Positions 1-11,468 of a DNA stretch of 64,000 nt are shown piece by piece. The notes beneath the pieces were generated by a model. It did not search any database. It worked only from the letters and a program-made list of their open reading frames with translations, and was not told the DNA's origin. The stretch is from NCBI GenBank assembly GCA_036873755.1, contig JAVTVY010047879.1, forward strand, positions 124,001-188,000, written 5' to 3'. Every line of letters starts with the position of its first letter. Position 1 is the stretch's first letter. Source of the DNA: Hanleya hanleyi. Lineage: Eukaryota > Mollusca > Polyplacophora > Lepidopleurida > Hanleyidae. Position numbers and translations under genes: made by a program.

Positions 1-127
1 CAAAGCGTTTGGAAGTTATCGCTTGCGGAAAATTCAGACAGGCATCCACGGACATCCACGGACATCCACAGACACAAAGAAGCAAGAACCATTTTAAAGT
101 CCCCGGCCGCGTTGCGGCGGGGGACAA
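1..127 (-). repeat. Tail of a hairpin-headed tandem-repeat element (inverted copy)
   Basis: These bases are the reverse complement of about 11469-11586, the head of the large tandem-repeat element further right. They end in the same GC-rich hairpin (99-125, arms GTCCCC-GCCGC and GCGGC-GGGGAC). The body of this copy lies outside the window to the left. The hairpin abuts the R1 long repeat in the middle of a stretch that is continuous in R2 (around 5178), so this is an insertion into the long repeat unit. No coding potential is seen. Confidence 0.75.
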
Positions 128-1811
128 AAAGGTAAATTGATCTTAGGTTTATGCTCTAATGACATCCCATCCATGAAGGAGATGAAATGAACATACACCT
201 TGTACGCTAAAGGGTGAAGGCATATGGTAATTGAATTTCTGTAACATATGGTTTAGATGGAGCGGGGTATTTTTGCATGGTATTTCCATGTCGTTAAACC
301 AAGCATAAAACATGATCTAGAGGACAGACCGGCTCGCCCGGATCGATACCGCGATACCCCGCATGAATGCTTCTCAGCTGTAATAATCAATAATGTCAAA
401 CTTTGATCGAGGGCACATCGCGTTAGGCGTGAGAAGCAAGATTCTTCTGTGAGAGTACATGCAATATATGGAACCAATAACGGCAGGAAGAATTCTCATA
501 TTCGCTACGTTATTTCCAATCGACAAAGTGTAAATTTAAATGTATCTGGATTCATGAATCGATCATAGTCAATTGAACAGAGCCAATTCAAGACTGTCAA
601 GACTGTTGAAATAGGTCCCTCCAGCTATAGAATTCATTATTCAGTTCGCAACTGATTGAAGCGTCGTGTGTCCGTTTGTTCGAGTGTACCATCAGGTACA
701 TTGGTTTTTGTTACTATGTCAAAGTTTTTAGCAAGAGTTATAGGAACCCGAGGCTTTGGCACTGTGCTACCAGAATTTATCCACGGTAGGTTGAGCGGCG
801 CCACAAAGAAAGAAATGTATGTAATCAAGCACCTCAACAACAGTCGATTAAATTCTACAAAAACACGGTAAACCTCACTGACATCCGATCTAGCCTTAAT
901 TCCAAACTTTGGGTAAATCTTTTGTTCAGAGCCTCTTCCAAGAAAGGCTTATTTATCGCTAGCATTGAGTTATCAAGAAAGAGAGTAGGAGCTCGTTCTC
1001 CTTGTTTGTAAGACTTGCGGAATAACTCGATGTTCTACTGGTGATCTATTGCAGCGAAGATTTTATTACATCCTGAATCAACCCCATATCAACCTAAGCA
1101 GATTCAAATTCGCTTTGTCAGTTTCGCGCTTTCTCTCTCTCTTTTAGTAACACGAGCTTGAAATGTTGAAATTTGTTTTGGCTTATTTCAGAGCGAGGGA
1201 TAAGAATGTCATTTGTCCTTTAAACGCTGACGGATGAACGGTTAGCCATTTCGCAAATTAAACTGAAATAAATATGGGCTCTTGGGAGCGAGAAAATGGG
1301 AACAAAAAAGGTGAAAATGTAATAACGTCGCAAACAGAAAAATATTGAATCCCGAGGAAAATCTCAGTGGAAAATCATGATACACCTCTCATATCCCAAC
1401 ATCAGATCCGTTCGGAATGACAAATCAAGGTTTGCTCTCTGGTGAATTACCCTGGAAATACTTTTAACCTGGTGGCTATCACATAAACCTGGATATGGTA
1501 TGGTCCGTAGAAAATGTTGAAAGTAAACTTCGACCTAATTAGAAAACTGTTACCCGCGCTCTCCTGCACAAAAGAGACCTTTCCATAATTATGTCCCACC
1601 TCTAATTAGAAGGGGATAGACACACAGAAATCACTTTGCCCATCTATCACTCCGTCCGTGAGTACCTGCCTATTGCAAAGCTTGTCCCGATGATGTCTCG
1701 GTTATTGGACAACTTCGTTAATACGAAAGAGGCTAATTAGTTTGCAGATGTGTCTCAGTTTGTTTAAGTTCTAGTGACGCCATTACAGCTGAATGCTACA
1801 TGACACATCAC

Positions 1812-1841
1812 TCGTTTGAGGCAAATGATTGCCTCAAACGA
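1812..1841. other. Perfect 11-bp stem hairpin inside long unit R1
   Basis: TCGTTTGAGGC and its exact reverse complement are separated by 8 bases. The same hairpin is intact in R2 (6874-6903) but lost in R4 near 24620. It could be a remnant end of a small element or a structured RNA; the sequence does not decide. Confidence 0.5.
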
Positions 1842-2659
1842 AACCGGATGTTCCGAATGGTCACCCGATATATATTTCAGGGAGCTGATAACAGTCGAAC
1901 CCGTGTTTCCTCTCGAAGATATGAAGTTTACTTGAAGATGTTTCTACACCGGATTGTCCGACCTTAGAAATTACAGGTTTTGCTATCTTTTTTGAAAATT
2001 TATTTGTCTGTATCTGGTCGATAACATCAGCTTGAGTTTAAGTGGTCCTAGTCAGCCAAGTTTAGTGTCAAAAACCTCGCGTGAAGTACTCAGCAGTTAC
2101 ATTGACTTATCCAGCTTGATCTTCCTTCGTTGTTTGTATTTATCCTTCTTCATTCCCAACAAGATATTATCACAGAAATCGCTCTGATACAAGGACTTGT
2201 AAGTTGAATAATGGCTAGGTCATTTAACATTTCATACAAAATTCAAATGTCAGATATAGTCCACGGTAAATACTTCACAGACGGCACAATATGAAACCGA
2301 ATTGACAATTGTATATTGATAGCCAATAACCTATCGAGACGGGTGATTAACTAGTGTTGGCCATCCGGCGATCGTCAACTCCCAAAACGATTTTTATACA
2401 GTTAATTACAATTGTAATTTGAAAGTATATTTGCATTGTTACAAAAGTAACAAAATGAGGGTTGGTTTACGAGTGTACGGATATTTTATGTTGAAAGTTA
2501 TTCCGTATCGGTCTTCTGGGAAAACGCTTGACACATCTTCGATTAGAAATCTTCCCATCGATAGTCGAGTTGAAAATCATGCTATCATCTCGGGATAATT
2601 TCATTTGAAAGTTTTCAAGAAATGTTAACGAGTTTTGCAAAACTAGCATCACCCCATAA

Positions 2660-2938
2660 CTCGAAACCTCTATTGATGAAGCTGGTCAATGGGAATTGCA
2701 GAAGTCATTTGCCGCAAAGCCGCTCCTCATCGCTTTCCAGTATGAAATCGCTCCACTGGACGTCATTAACCCTCGTTCCACGTTCTCACAAAGGCCAAAC
2801 GACCCTCTTGAGACTTCTGACATTGCAACTCATTTACAGAACTTCTCCCAGACCTTCGTCATTGAATTTCACATGGGGTGGGTCAGGCGAAAGTCCGATC
2901 TTATAAAGGGTTTAGAGAAAAAGCCAGGTCATGTCTGA
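2660..2938 (+). pseudogene. Possible decayed exon in the long repeat unit
   Basis: An open frame runs from 2660 (just after a stop) to a TGA at 2936-2938. The central residues are LLIAFQY-IAPL-INPRS. The same frame is recognisable in R2 at about 7680-7923, where a TAG interrupts it early and it ends sooner. It is also recognisable in R4 at about 25760-25895, with several third-position changes that leave the residue unchanged (CAG to CAA, GCT to GCC, CGT to CGA) and a later stop. I recognise no family. It could be a broken exon of a duplicated gene or transposon, or chance: non-synonymous changes are also common, so purifying selection is not shown. No clear start codon or splice sites were identified. 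Confidence 0.2.
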
Positions 2939-3343
2939 GTGCGCTAAACGCCATTACCCTATAATATGATGAGATTCTTCGGTAACGTTCATCCTGCTGA
3001 CCATATTTAAACCCGTTCTTGTTTCTTCCTTGAATGCTTCAGATAGTATTGTTCGGTGTCAGCATAAGTCTACTTTCCTTTATAGATCCTTGTTCACAAA
3101 ATTTGTGTTGGATGACTACAACTGGAGATTGATATACATTTAGATGAAGGCGCAAAACAAAAAATTCAATCAAAGTTATTACTGAATGACATAACAAATT
3201 CAGTCATTATACTGTTTGCGGAAGTATGATCATCTTGAATGGCCGTCCATAGAGTATGTACGAAGTTTCATTGCCCACCAAGAATGACCAAAGAAATTAC
3301 TTAATGATAGATACTTGTATTGACGATTGTGTATAGGCTGAAA

Positions 3344-3515
3344 ATTGAAAATTGTTGACTGCTTCTGTGTGGTAGGAAAGCATCTTGTTTTTTGTTATCT
3401 TTATTTCATACACATTTGGAATTGGTGCTGTCATACGAAATAAATATTTCGATTATCGACGCGGAAAATCTGTTCTGGACGGCGGCTGAATATTGAATGT
3501 CGGATCTGACGCTTG
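3344..3515 (+). mobile_element. Penelope-like terminal fragment inside R1
   Basis: This stretch is a diverged match to the 3' terminal segment of the Penelope-like elements. Shared landmarks in order are TTGAAAATTGTTGAC, GCTTCTGT, TTTGGAATTGGTGCTGTCATA, GATTATCGACGCGGAAA, GGACGGCGGCTGAAT and the end GACGCTTG. Compare 48236-48418. R2 carries it at the same place (8360-8529), so the insertion predates the R1/R2 duplication. There is no reverse transcriptase sequence beside it. Confidence 0.6.
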
Positions 3516-4498
3516 CTCATGTCGCTTCATTCTTACAAGGGCTGGAATAAATGAAGGACGTTTCTAAGGTGTTCAGTTTAACTCAGCTACTATTTTGTCT
3601 TACAACAATACTGAGGATGACAAGAAGTCTTGGATTCCTATGCCAAATGTCGGATCTGACGCTGGTATCGTTGAGTACCCTATGAATACTCCACACTCCA
3701 GACGGTGTCTCATGTTTAATACATGTAGTATGGCAGGAATAGCTTCGGCCAGTATCGGGTTCTATAACTATAAGTTATGACTGACATCCATTAAATATGC
3801 GACAGATATATATAGGCTGATAATATTTCAAAACTCTTTGGAGATTAATATGAATAGAAAATAATAAGAGGTAGGGTAGTAAAAGTCGTCCAATGATGTT
3901 CATAAATAAGCTTTAAGAGAATGAAGGTCATTATCTTTGAATGTGAAAGCATAATTTAGAATCTTTTGTTCTTTTTATTCATTTAAGGTCATGAACCGAA
4001 GTGGAAATAGCAGTCGAGAACTGATCAATAAAATATGGTATGAAATACTAAGGATAATAACACGGTCATTCAATGGACGTACCTAATCGATTCAATTACG
4101 TTCGTCTGGCTGATGATTTCATTATGTTTTATTGGGAAAATAGACGAATAAACAGATAATATAGAAAGTATACAGCGAACATAGTTTACCAGCATTAAAT
4201 CCGGGATTAAAATATTTTGTGCAAATTTACTTTATTCTGGCGGATTAATTTGTGAGATTAAATGTTTGGTTAGGTAATAGGGAGAGTCCTGTTCTTCGGT
4301 TATCAAGATGTTACTATGTGATTTCAAGGTGTTGCTTCCTCTGAAAATCTGTCTGTTTGCAATATTAGAGAGCTAGTACGGACTCGTGTAGTACGCTCGC
4401 TAGCTCTCTGCGCAGATTGGGTCAGTGAAGTAGTTGTTCACATGGGTGTCTGTGTTTGTGGAGGGAGATAACACAAATTATTATTATGATGACTTTAA

Positions 4499-4763
4499 CA
4501 CAGACAGAAAGAAGTCATAACTATCACCCCGAAAAGGTGATGAGTTAGAGCCATTACCCTTTTGATGATTACCTTGAAAAATGATGGCCATCGCCTGTGA
4601 AGAGTGAAGATCAATGATTGTAAATTTAGGTCATCACCTAAAAATCATAACCATGACCGTCCCCATTTAAAGGTGATGGCTCAAACTCATCACATTTAAA
4701 GGTGATGGTCAGGTCTGATCACCATTGAAAAGTGATGGGCCATCACCTTTTTCTCTGGCTGTG
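4499..4763. mobile_element. 265-bp MITE-like insertion private to R1
   Basis: R2 lacks these bases: around 9480 its sequence passes directly from TTATTATGACTT to GAATAAAA. The insertion is bounded by imperfect inverted ends, CACAGACAGAAAG at the left and CTCTGGCTGTG at the right. Inside are many copies of GGTGATGG and CCATCACC in both orientations, spaced about 20-30 bases, making nested hairpins. No TSD is clear and there is no ORF. The superfamily is undetermined; hAT-type is possible from the CA-G ends. Confidence 0.55.
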
Positions 4764-6873
4764 GAGAATAAATACACCCGCAAACAGCAATGCATGATTC
4801 CAAGTGTTGTGGTAATAGTGACCTTCTTGGGCCAAATCCGTACAAATTCTTGACTGGCACCCGTTCAGTATCCATCGCCATTGGCGTCTTCAGTGGCTTG
4901 GAACCCTAAAAATTAATACATATAAACTTCCTGGCACACATTTCCCATTCCACTATTGTACTTCCCTCCCGAAGGAAAGATAGCTGTGATTTTGTTCTTC
5001 ATATTAGTATGACCATGCCCAAATATGGGTCAAACAAGCAATTTCAATCTACCACGAGTTCTACCACCTCCATCGAGTATGTCACAATCTTTTGTTCATA
5101 GCATCGTCTCTACGACCCATATGACTGGCCATGACTGTAAATCTTCAGTTCTCTCCATACAGCTGCGACGGAAGATTAAAAGGGTAAATTGGTCTTAGGT
5201 TTCTGCTCTAATGACGTCCCATCCATGAACGAGAGGAAATGAACACACACCTTCTACGCTAAACGTTGAAGGCATATTGTAATTGAATTCCTGTAACATT
5301 TGGTGTAGATGAAGCGGGGTATTTTTGCATGGTATTTCCATGTCGTTAAACCAAGCATAAAATACGATTTAGAGGACAGACCGGCTCGTCCTGATCGATA
5401 CCGCGATACCCCGCGTAAATGCTTCTCAGCTATAATAATCGATAATGTCAAACTTTGATCGAGGGCACATCGCGTTAGGTGTGAGAAGCAAAACATTATT
5501 CTGTGAGAGTACGTGCAATATATGGAACCAATAAAGGCAGGAAGAATTATCATATTCGCTACGTTATTTCCAATCGACAAAGTGTAAATATAAATGTATC
5601 TGGATTCATGAATCGATTATAGTCAATTGAACAGAGCCAATTCAAGACTGTCAAAACTGTTGAAATAGCTCCCTCCAGCTATAGAATTCATTATTCAGTT
5701 CGCAACTGATTGAAGCGTCGTGTGTCCGTTTGTTCGAGTGTACCATCAAGTACATTGGTTTTTGTTACAATGTCAAAGTTTTTAGCAAGAGTTATAGGAA
5801 CCCGAGTCTTTGACCCTGTGCTACCAGAATTTATCCACGGTAGGTTGAGCGGCGCCACAAAGAAATAAATGTATGTAAGCACCTCAACAACAGTCGATTA
5901 AATTCTACAAAAAGACGGTAAACCTCACTGGCATCCGATCTAGCCTTAATTCCAAACTTTGGGTAAATCTTTTGTTCACTAGTGGAATTGGTTCAGAGCC
6001 TCTTCCAAGAAAGGCTTATTTACCGCTAGCATTGAGTTATCAAGAAAGAGAGTAGGAGCTCGTTCTCCTTGTTTGTAAGACTTCCGGAATAACTCGGGTT
6101 CTACGGGTGATCTATTGCAGTGAAGAATTTACATCCTGAATCAACCACATATCAACCTAAGCAGATTCAAATTCGCTTTGTCAGTTTCGCGCGTTTTCTC
6201 TCTTTTCTAGTAACACGGGCTTGAAATGTTGAAATTTGTTTTGGCTTATTTTAGAGCGAGGGATACGAATGTCATTTGTCCTTTAAACGCTGACGGATGA
6301 ACGGTTAACCATTTCGCAAATTAAACTGAAAGAAATATGGGCTCTTGGGAGCGGGAAAATGGCAAAAAGGTGAAAATGCTATAACGGCGCAAACAGAAAA
6401 ATATTGAATCCCGAGGAAAAGCTCAGTGGAAAATCATGATACACCTCTCGTATTCAAACATCGGATCCCTTCAGAATGAGAAATCAAGGTTTGCTCTCTG
6501 GTGAATTTCCCTGGAAATACTTTTAACCTGGTGGCTATCACATAGATAAACCTGGATATGGTATAGTCTGTAGAAAATGTTGAAAGTACACTTCGGCCTA
6601 ATTAGAAAACTGTTACCCGCGCTCTCCTGCACAAAAGTGACCTTTCCATAATTATGTCCCACATCAAATTAGAGGGGGTAGACACACAGCAATCACTTTA
6701 CCCATCCACCACTCCGTCCGTGAGTACGTCCCTATTGCAAAACTTGTCTCGATGATGTCTCGATTACTGGACAACTTCGTTAATATGAAAGATGCTAATT
6801 AGTTTGCAGATGTGTCTCAGTTTTTTTAAGTTCTAGTGACGCCATTACAGCTGAATGCTTCATGACGCATCAC

Positions 6874-6903
6874 TCGTTTGAGGCAAATGATCGCCTCAAA
6901 CGA
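6874..6903. other. Perfect 11-bp stem hairpin inside long unit R2
   Basis: R2 copy of the hairpin at 1812-1841; the stem is unchanged and the 8-base loop differs at its last position. Confidence 0.5.
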
Positions 6904-8359
6904 AACCGGATGTTCCGAATGGCCACCCGATATATATTCAGGGAGCTGATAAGAGTCGAACCCGTGTTTCCTCTCGAAGATATGAAGTTTACTTTGAGAT
7001 GTTTCTACACCGGATTGTCCGCCCTCACTTATAATTGGAATTTCACGTTCTGACATCTTTCTTGACGATCTGTTTGCCTGTATCTGATGGATAACGCCAG
7101 TTTGAGCACCCAACAGCTACATTGACTTATCTAGTTTGATCTTGCTTAGTTATTTGTATTTATCCTTCTTCATTCCCAACAAGATATTAGCACAGGAATC
7201 GCTCCGATACAAGGACTTGTACTTTGAATAATGGATAGCTCATTTAACATTTCATACAAGATTCAAATGTCAGATATCGTCCACAGTAAATACTTCACAG
7301 ACGGCACAATATGAAACCGAATTGACAATGGTATATTGTTAGCAAACAACCTATCGAGAGTTGATTAACTAGTGTTGGCAATTAGGCGATTGTCGACTCC
7401 CAAAACGATTTTTATACAGTTAATTACAGTTGTAATTTGAAAGTCTATTTAGATTGTTACAAAAGTAACAAATTGAGGGTTGGTTTACAAGTGTACGGAT
7501 ACTTCATGTTGAAAGTTATTCCGTATTGGTCATTTGGGAAAACGCTTGACACATCTCCGATTAGAGAACTTCCCATCGATAGTCGAGTTGAAAATCATGC
7601 TATCATCTCGGGATCATTTCATTTGGAAATTTTCGAGAAATGTTAACGAGTTTTGCGAAACTATCATCACCCCATAACTCGAAACCTCTATTGATGAAGC
7701 TGGTCAATAGGAAGTGCAGAAGTCATTTGCCCCAGAGCCGCTCCTCATCGCTTTCCAGTATGAAACCGCTCCACTGGACGTCATTAATCCTCGTTACAGG
7801 TTTTCACAAAGACAAAACCACCCTCTTGAGACTTCTAAGATTGCAACTCATTTACAGAACCTCTCGCAGACCTTTATCATTGAATTTCACATGGGGTGGA
7901 TCAAGCGAAGTCAGATCTTATAAAGGTTTTAGAGAAAAAGCCAGGACATGTCTGAGTGCGCCAGACGCCATTAACCTATAATATGATGTGATTCTTCGGT
8001 AACGTTCATCCTGCTGACCATATCAAAATCCTATCTTGTTTCTTCCTTGAATGCTTCAGATAGTATTGTTCGGTGTCAGCATAAGTTTACTCTTCTTTAT
8101 AGATCCTTGTTCACGAAATTTGTGTTGGATGACTGCAACTGAAGATTGATATACATTTAGATGAAGGCGCAAAACAAAAAATCCAATCAAAGTTATTACT
8201 GAATGACATAACAAATTCAGTCATTATACTGTTTGCGGAAGTATGATCATCTTGAATGGCCGTCCATAGAGTATGTACGAAGTTTCATTGCCCACCAAGA
8301 ATGATGAAAAAATTACTTAATGATAGATACTTGTATTGAGGATTGTGTATAGGCTGAGA

Positions 8360-8529
8360 ATTGAAAATTGTTGACCGCTTCTGTGTTGTAGGAAACTATC
8401 TTGTTTTTGTTATCTTTATTTCATACACATTTGGAATTGGTGCTGTCATACGAAATAAATATTTCGATTATCGACGCGGAAAATCTGTTCTGGACGGCGG
8501 CTGAATATTGAGTGTCGGATCTGGCGCTT
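8360..8529 (+). mobile_element. Penelope-like terminal fragment inside R2
   Basis: Orthologous in position to 3344-3515 of R1. It keeps the TTGACCGCTTCTGTGT and GACGCGGAAAATCTG landmarks of the Penelope-like 3' terminal segment. An old insertion carried through the tandem duplication. Confidence 0.6.
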
Positions 8530-9901
8530 CTCCTGTCGCTTCATTCTTACAATGACTGGAATAAGGACTTTTCTAAGGTGTTCAGTTTAACTCAGCTACT
8601 ATTTTGTCTTACAACAATACTGAGGATGACAAAAAGTCTTGGATTCCTATGCCAAATGTCGGGTCAACGCTCGTATCATTGAGTACACTATGAATACTCC
8701 ACAATGTAGTTGGTATCTCGTGGTAAATGGCACACCAGAAATATCTTCGGTCAGTATCTGGTTCTAGAACTATAAGTTATGACTGACATATAATCAATTG
8801 TATATGCGGCAGATATCTCAAATATATAGAGATTGGCAACATTTCGAAACCCTTTGGAGATTAATACGAATAGAAAATGAAAAAATAGGGCAGTATATGT
8901 CGACCGATGATGTCCATAAATTAGCTTTATGAGAATGAAGGTCATTATCTCTGAGTGTTAAGGCATAATTCAGAATCCTTTATTCTTTTTATTCATTTAA
9001 GATAGTGTACCGAAAGCGGACATAGCACTCGAGAACTGATGAATAAAATATGATATGAAATACTAAGAATAATAACACGGTCATTCAATGGACATAACTG
9101 ATCGATCCAATTACGTATCTCTGGCTGATGAGTTTTATTATGTTTAATTGGGAAAATAGACGATGAATGTAGTTTACAAGCAATATCTCCGGGTTAGAAC
9201 ATTTTGTGTGCAAATTTACTTTATTCTGGCGGATTAAATTGTGAGATTAAATGTTTGGTTAGGAAATGGGGAGAATCCTGTTTTTCAGTTATCATAATGT
9301 TACTATGTGATTTCCCGGCTTTGTTTCTTCTAGTGAAAATCTGTTCGTTTCCAATGTTAGAGAGCTAGTGCGGGCTCGTGTAGTACGCACTATTTAACTC
9401 ACTGCGCAGACTGGTTCAGTGAAGTACATTTTCACATGGGCGACAGTTTTTGCGGAGGGAGATAACACAAATTATTATTATGACTTCAAGAATAAAACTA
9501 GCCGCAAGCAGCAATGCAGGATTCCAAATGGTTCGGTAATAGTGGTCTTCTTGGGGCCCCTTGGGGCAAATGGGTGCAATTCTTGACTTTGGCACACCTT
9601 CGGCCGGCATCGCCATTGGCGTCTTCATTGGTTTGAAACCTTAAAAAATAATACTTATAAACCTCCTGTCACATATTTCCCATTCCACTCTTGCACTTTT
9701 CTCCCGAGGGAAAGATAGCTGTGATTTTTCTTCGTATTGGGACGACCAGGCCCAAATATAGGTCAAATAAGCAATTTCAGTCTACCACGAGCCCCACCAC
9801 CCCCAACGAGTATGGCACAATCTTTCCTTGTGCATAGCATGACTGACCATGACTGTAAATCTTAAGTTTCTCTCCAAACAGCTGTGACGGAAGATTGAAA
9901 A

Positions 9902-11468
9902 GGTACATTGATCTTACGTTTCTGCTCCAATGACGTCTCATCCGCGAACGAGATGAAATGAAGATACACCTTCTAGACTAAACGGTGAAGGCATATTGTA
10001 ATTGAAGTTCCGCAACATATAGTTTGGATGGAGCGGCGTCTTTCTCGCATGATATTTCCATGTCGTTAAACCAAGCATAACACATGATTTAGTGGATGCA
10101 GGCTCGCCTGGATCGATACCGCGATACCCCGCATGAATGCATCCCAGCTCTAATAATCAATAATGTCAAACTTAGATGGAGGGCACATCGCGTTAGGCGT
10201 GGGAAGCAAAAGGTTCGTCTGTGAGAGTACATGCAATATATGGAACCGATAAAGGCGGGAAGAATTCTCAGCAACGCGTATTCGCTGCGTTATTCCCACT
10301 CGACATAGTACCAAATTAAATGTACTCGTTTGGGAACATAAAATCAAGATAGAATGGACTGAATTGTAGGCCTTATCGCGGTCGACCCCAGTTTCCAGAT
10401 CATAGAATTGCATCCATGTAACATATCGGGCAAACTTAATGACTTAACGATTAATGGAAATCGTTTTCAAACAAGAATACATATTTCCTAAACATCGAAC
10501 AAAGCCAATTCAAGACTGTCAAAACAAAACAATTAAGTTTGTATTTAATACTGCAAACTGAGCTTCTCCACGAACATCCAATTCAGTGCATGAGCTTTCG
10601 GCTCTCTTGCCGGGGCTTTATCAAGTGAACATCAAATAATTTGACATTTATAATATACAATTGTTGAATATATTGATAACTTTGCAGTCCGATATAAATT
10701 TTTGGTGTTTCAGTTCTTGTGACTGCATAGTGTTTCTTACGAATGTAACACAGCAACTTCAGATAACTTCAGACAAAGCGTCAATGACGTCATGTCGTCT
10801 TACTCATACACATGTAACAAAAAGGAAAGAAGACACAAAAACAGTTGCGTCATCCACGTTGAATTGGGTAACAAAAGATTCATGTTCATTGTTCATATAT
10901 AGATACAGTTCAGAGCTATAGTCAATTATACTTCATATAACAATTTTATTAGCTGGTCCCAAACCTTGTTAACCTGAATTCTACAATCTCTATTGTACTT
11001 CTTAATTAGGAGAGTTTCCTTGATTTTCCGTTTCCGCCAATTCGGTGCGGTTATTAACATACCTACACCGTCCCGGCAAGAGGATCGAAACCTCATGCAT
11101 CAAAATGCGTTCATGTGGAGAAGCTCAGACTTCATAGTATTATTTAGGGTCATATATGAGACTACAGTATACCAGAGTGTTTATTGTTGGTAAGACTTCC
11201 GGAATAACTCCGCGTTTTACGTGTGATCTAGTGCGACGAAGATTTTTGGATCATGGGTCGACCAAATAATTAACTCCCTTGATAAGGAGTTATGTAAGAT
11301 GAACATTGATCCAATGGAACAGTGTATAACCGATTGTTTTTGTGTACAGCCGCCTAGTATATACAGAAAAGTAATTCACAAGGCTAACGACAGTCCCAGT
11401 TTCGTCCAACGATGATAGATTGTTAGATTCGTTTCATTTTTTCAGTCCTGAAGGTGTTTAGGCTTATT
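9902..11468 (+). repeat. Partial long tandem unit R3
   Basis: About 9840-10525 aligns with the start of R2 (5130-5660), including the CATCGCGTTAGGCGTG and GCCAATTCAAGACTGTCAAAAC landmarks. The match is lost at 10525 and resumes only briefly at about 11190-11250 (compare 6070-6130, GTAAGACTTCCGGAATAACTC). In between, about 10525-11190 is unmatched sequence with no recognisable gene. The unit is then cut by the tandem-repeat element at 11469. Confidence 0.6.

Larger units (their letters stand above)
128..5178 (+). repeat. Long tandem unit R1 (about 5 kb)
   Basis: First of two near-complete adjacent copies of a unit of about 5 kb. Alignment by eye to 5179-9901 is continuous apart from small indels: for example the hairpin at 1812-1841 matches 6874-6903, and 3595-3780 matches 8606-8780. 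R1 carries a private 265-bp insertion (4499-4763). Short ORFs inside differ in length between the copies and are mostly broken. A 95-codon frame at 2660-2938 is listed separately. No function is recognised. The unit also includes an old terminal fragment of a Penelope-like element (about 3344-3515). The strand given is arbitrary. Confidence 0.8.
5179..9901 (+). repeat. Long tandem unit R2 (about 4.7 kb)
   Basis: Second near-complete copy of the 5-kb unit, directly following R1 in the same orientation. It lacks the 265-bp insertion of R1. The 5' junction is complete here (GACGGAAGATTAAAA then GGGTAAATTGG), which shows where the tandem-repeat element at 1-127 was inserted in R1. Small ORFs overlap those of R1 but several are interrupted, so the unit is not obviously protein-coding. 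The old Penelope-like terminal fragment recurs at 8360-8529. Confidence 0.8.

Noticed and set aside
656..871. 71-codon ORF and its opposite-strand partner, both partly kept in R2.
   Set aside because: Both strands remain open over the same bases, which reflects high similarity of R1 and R2 rather than selection; no family is recognised.
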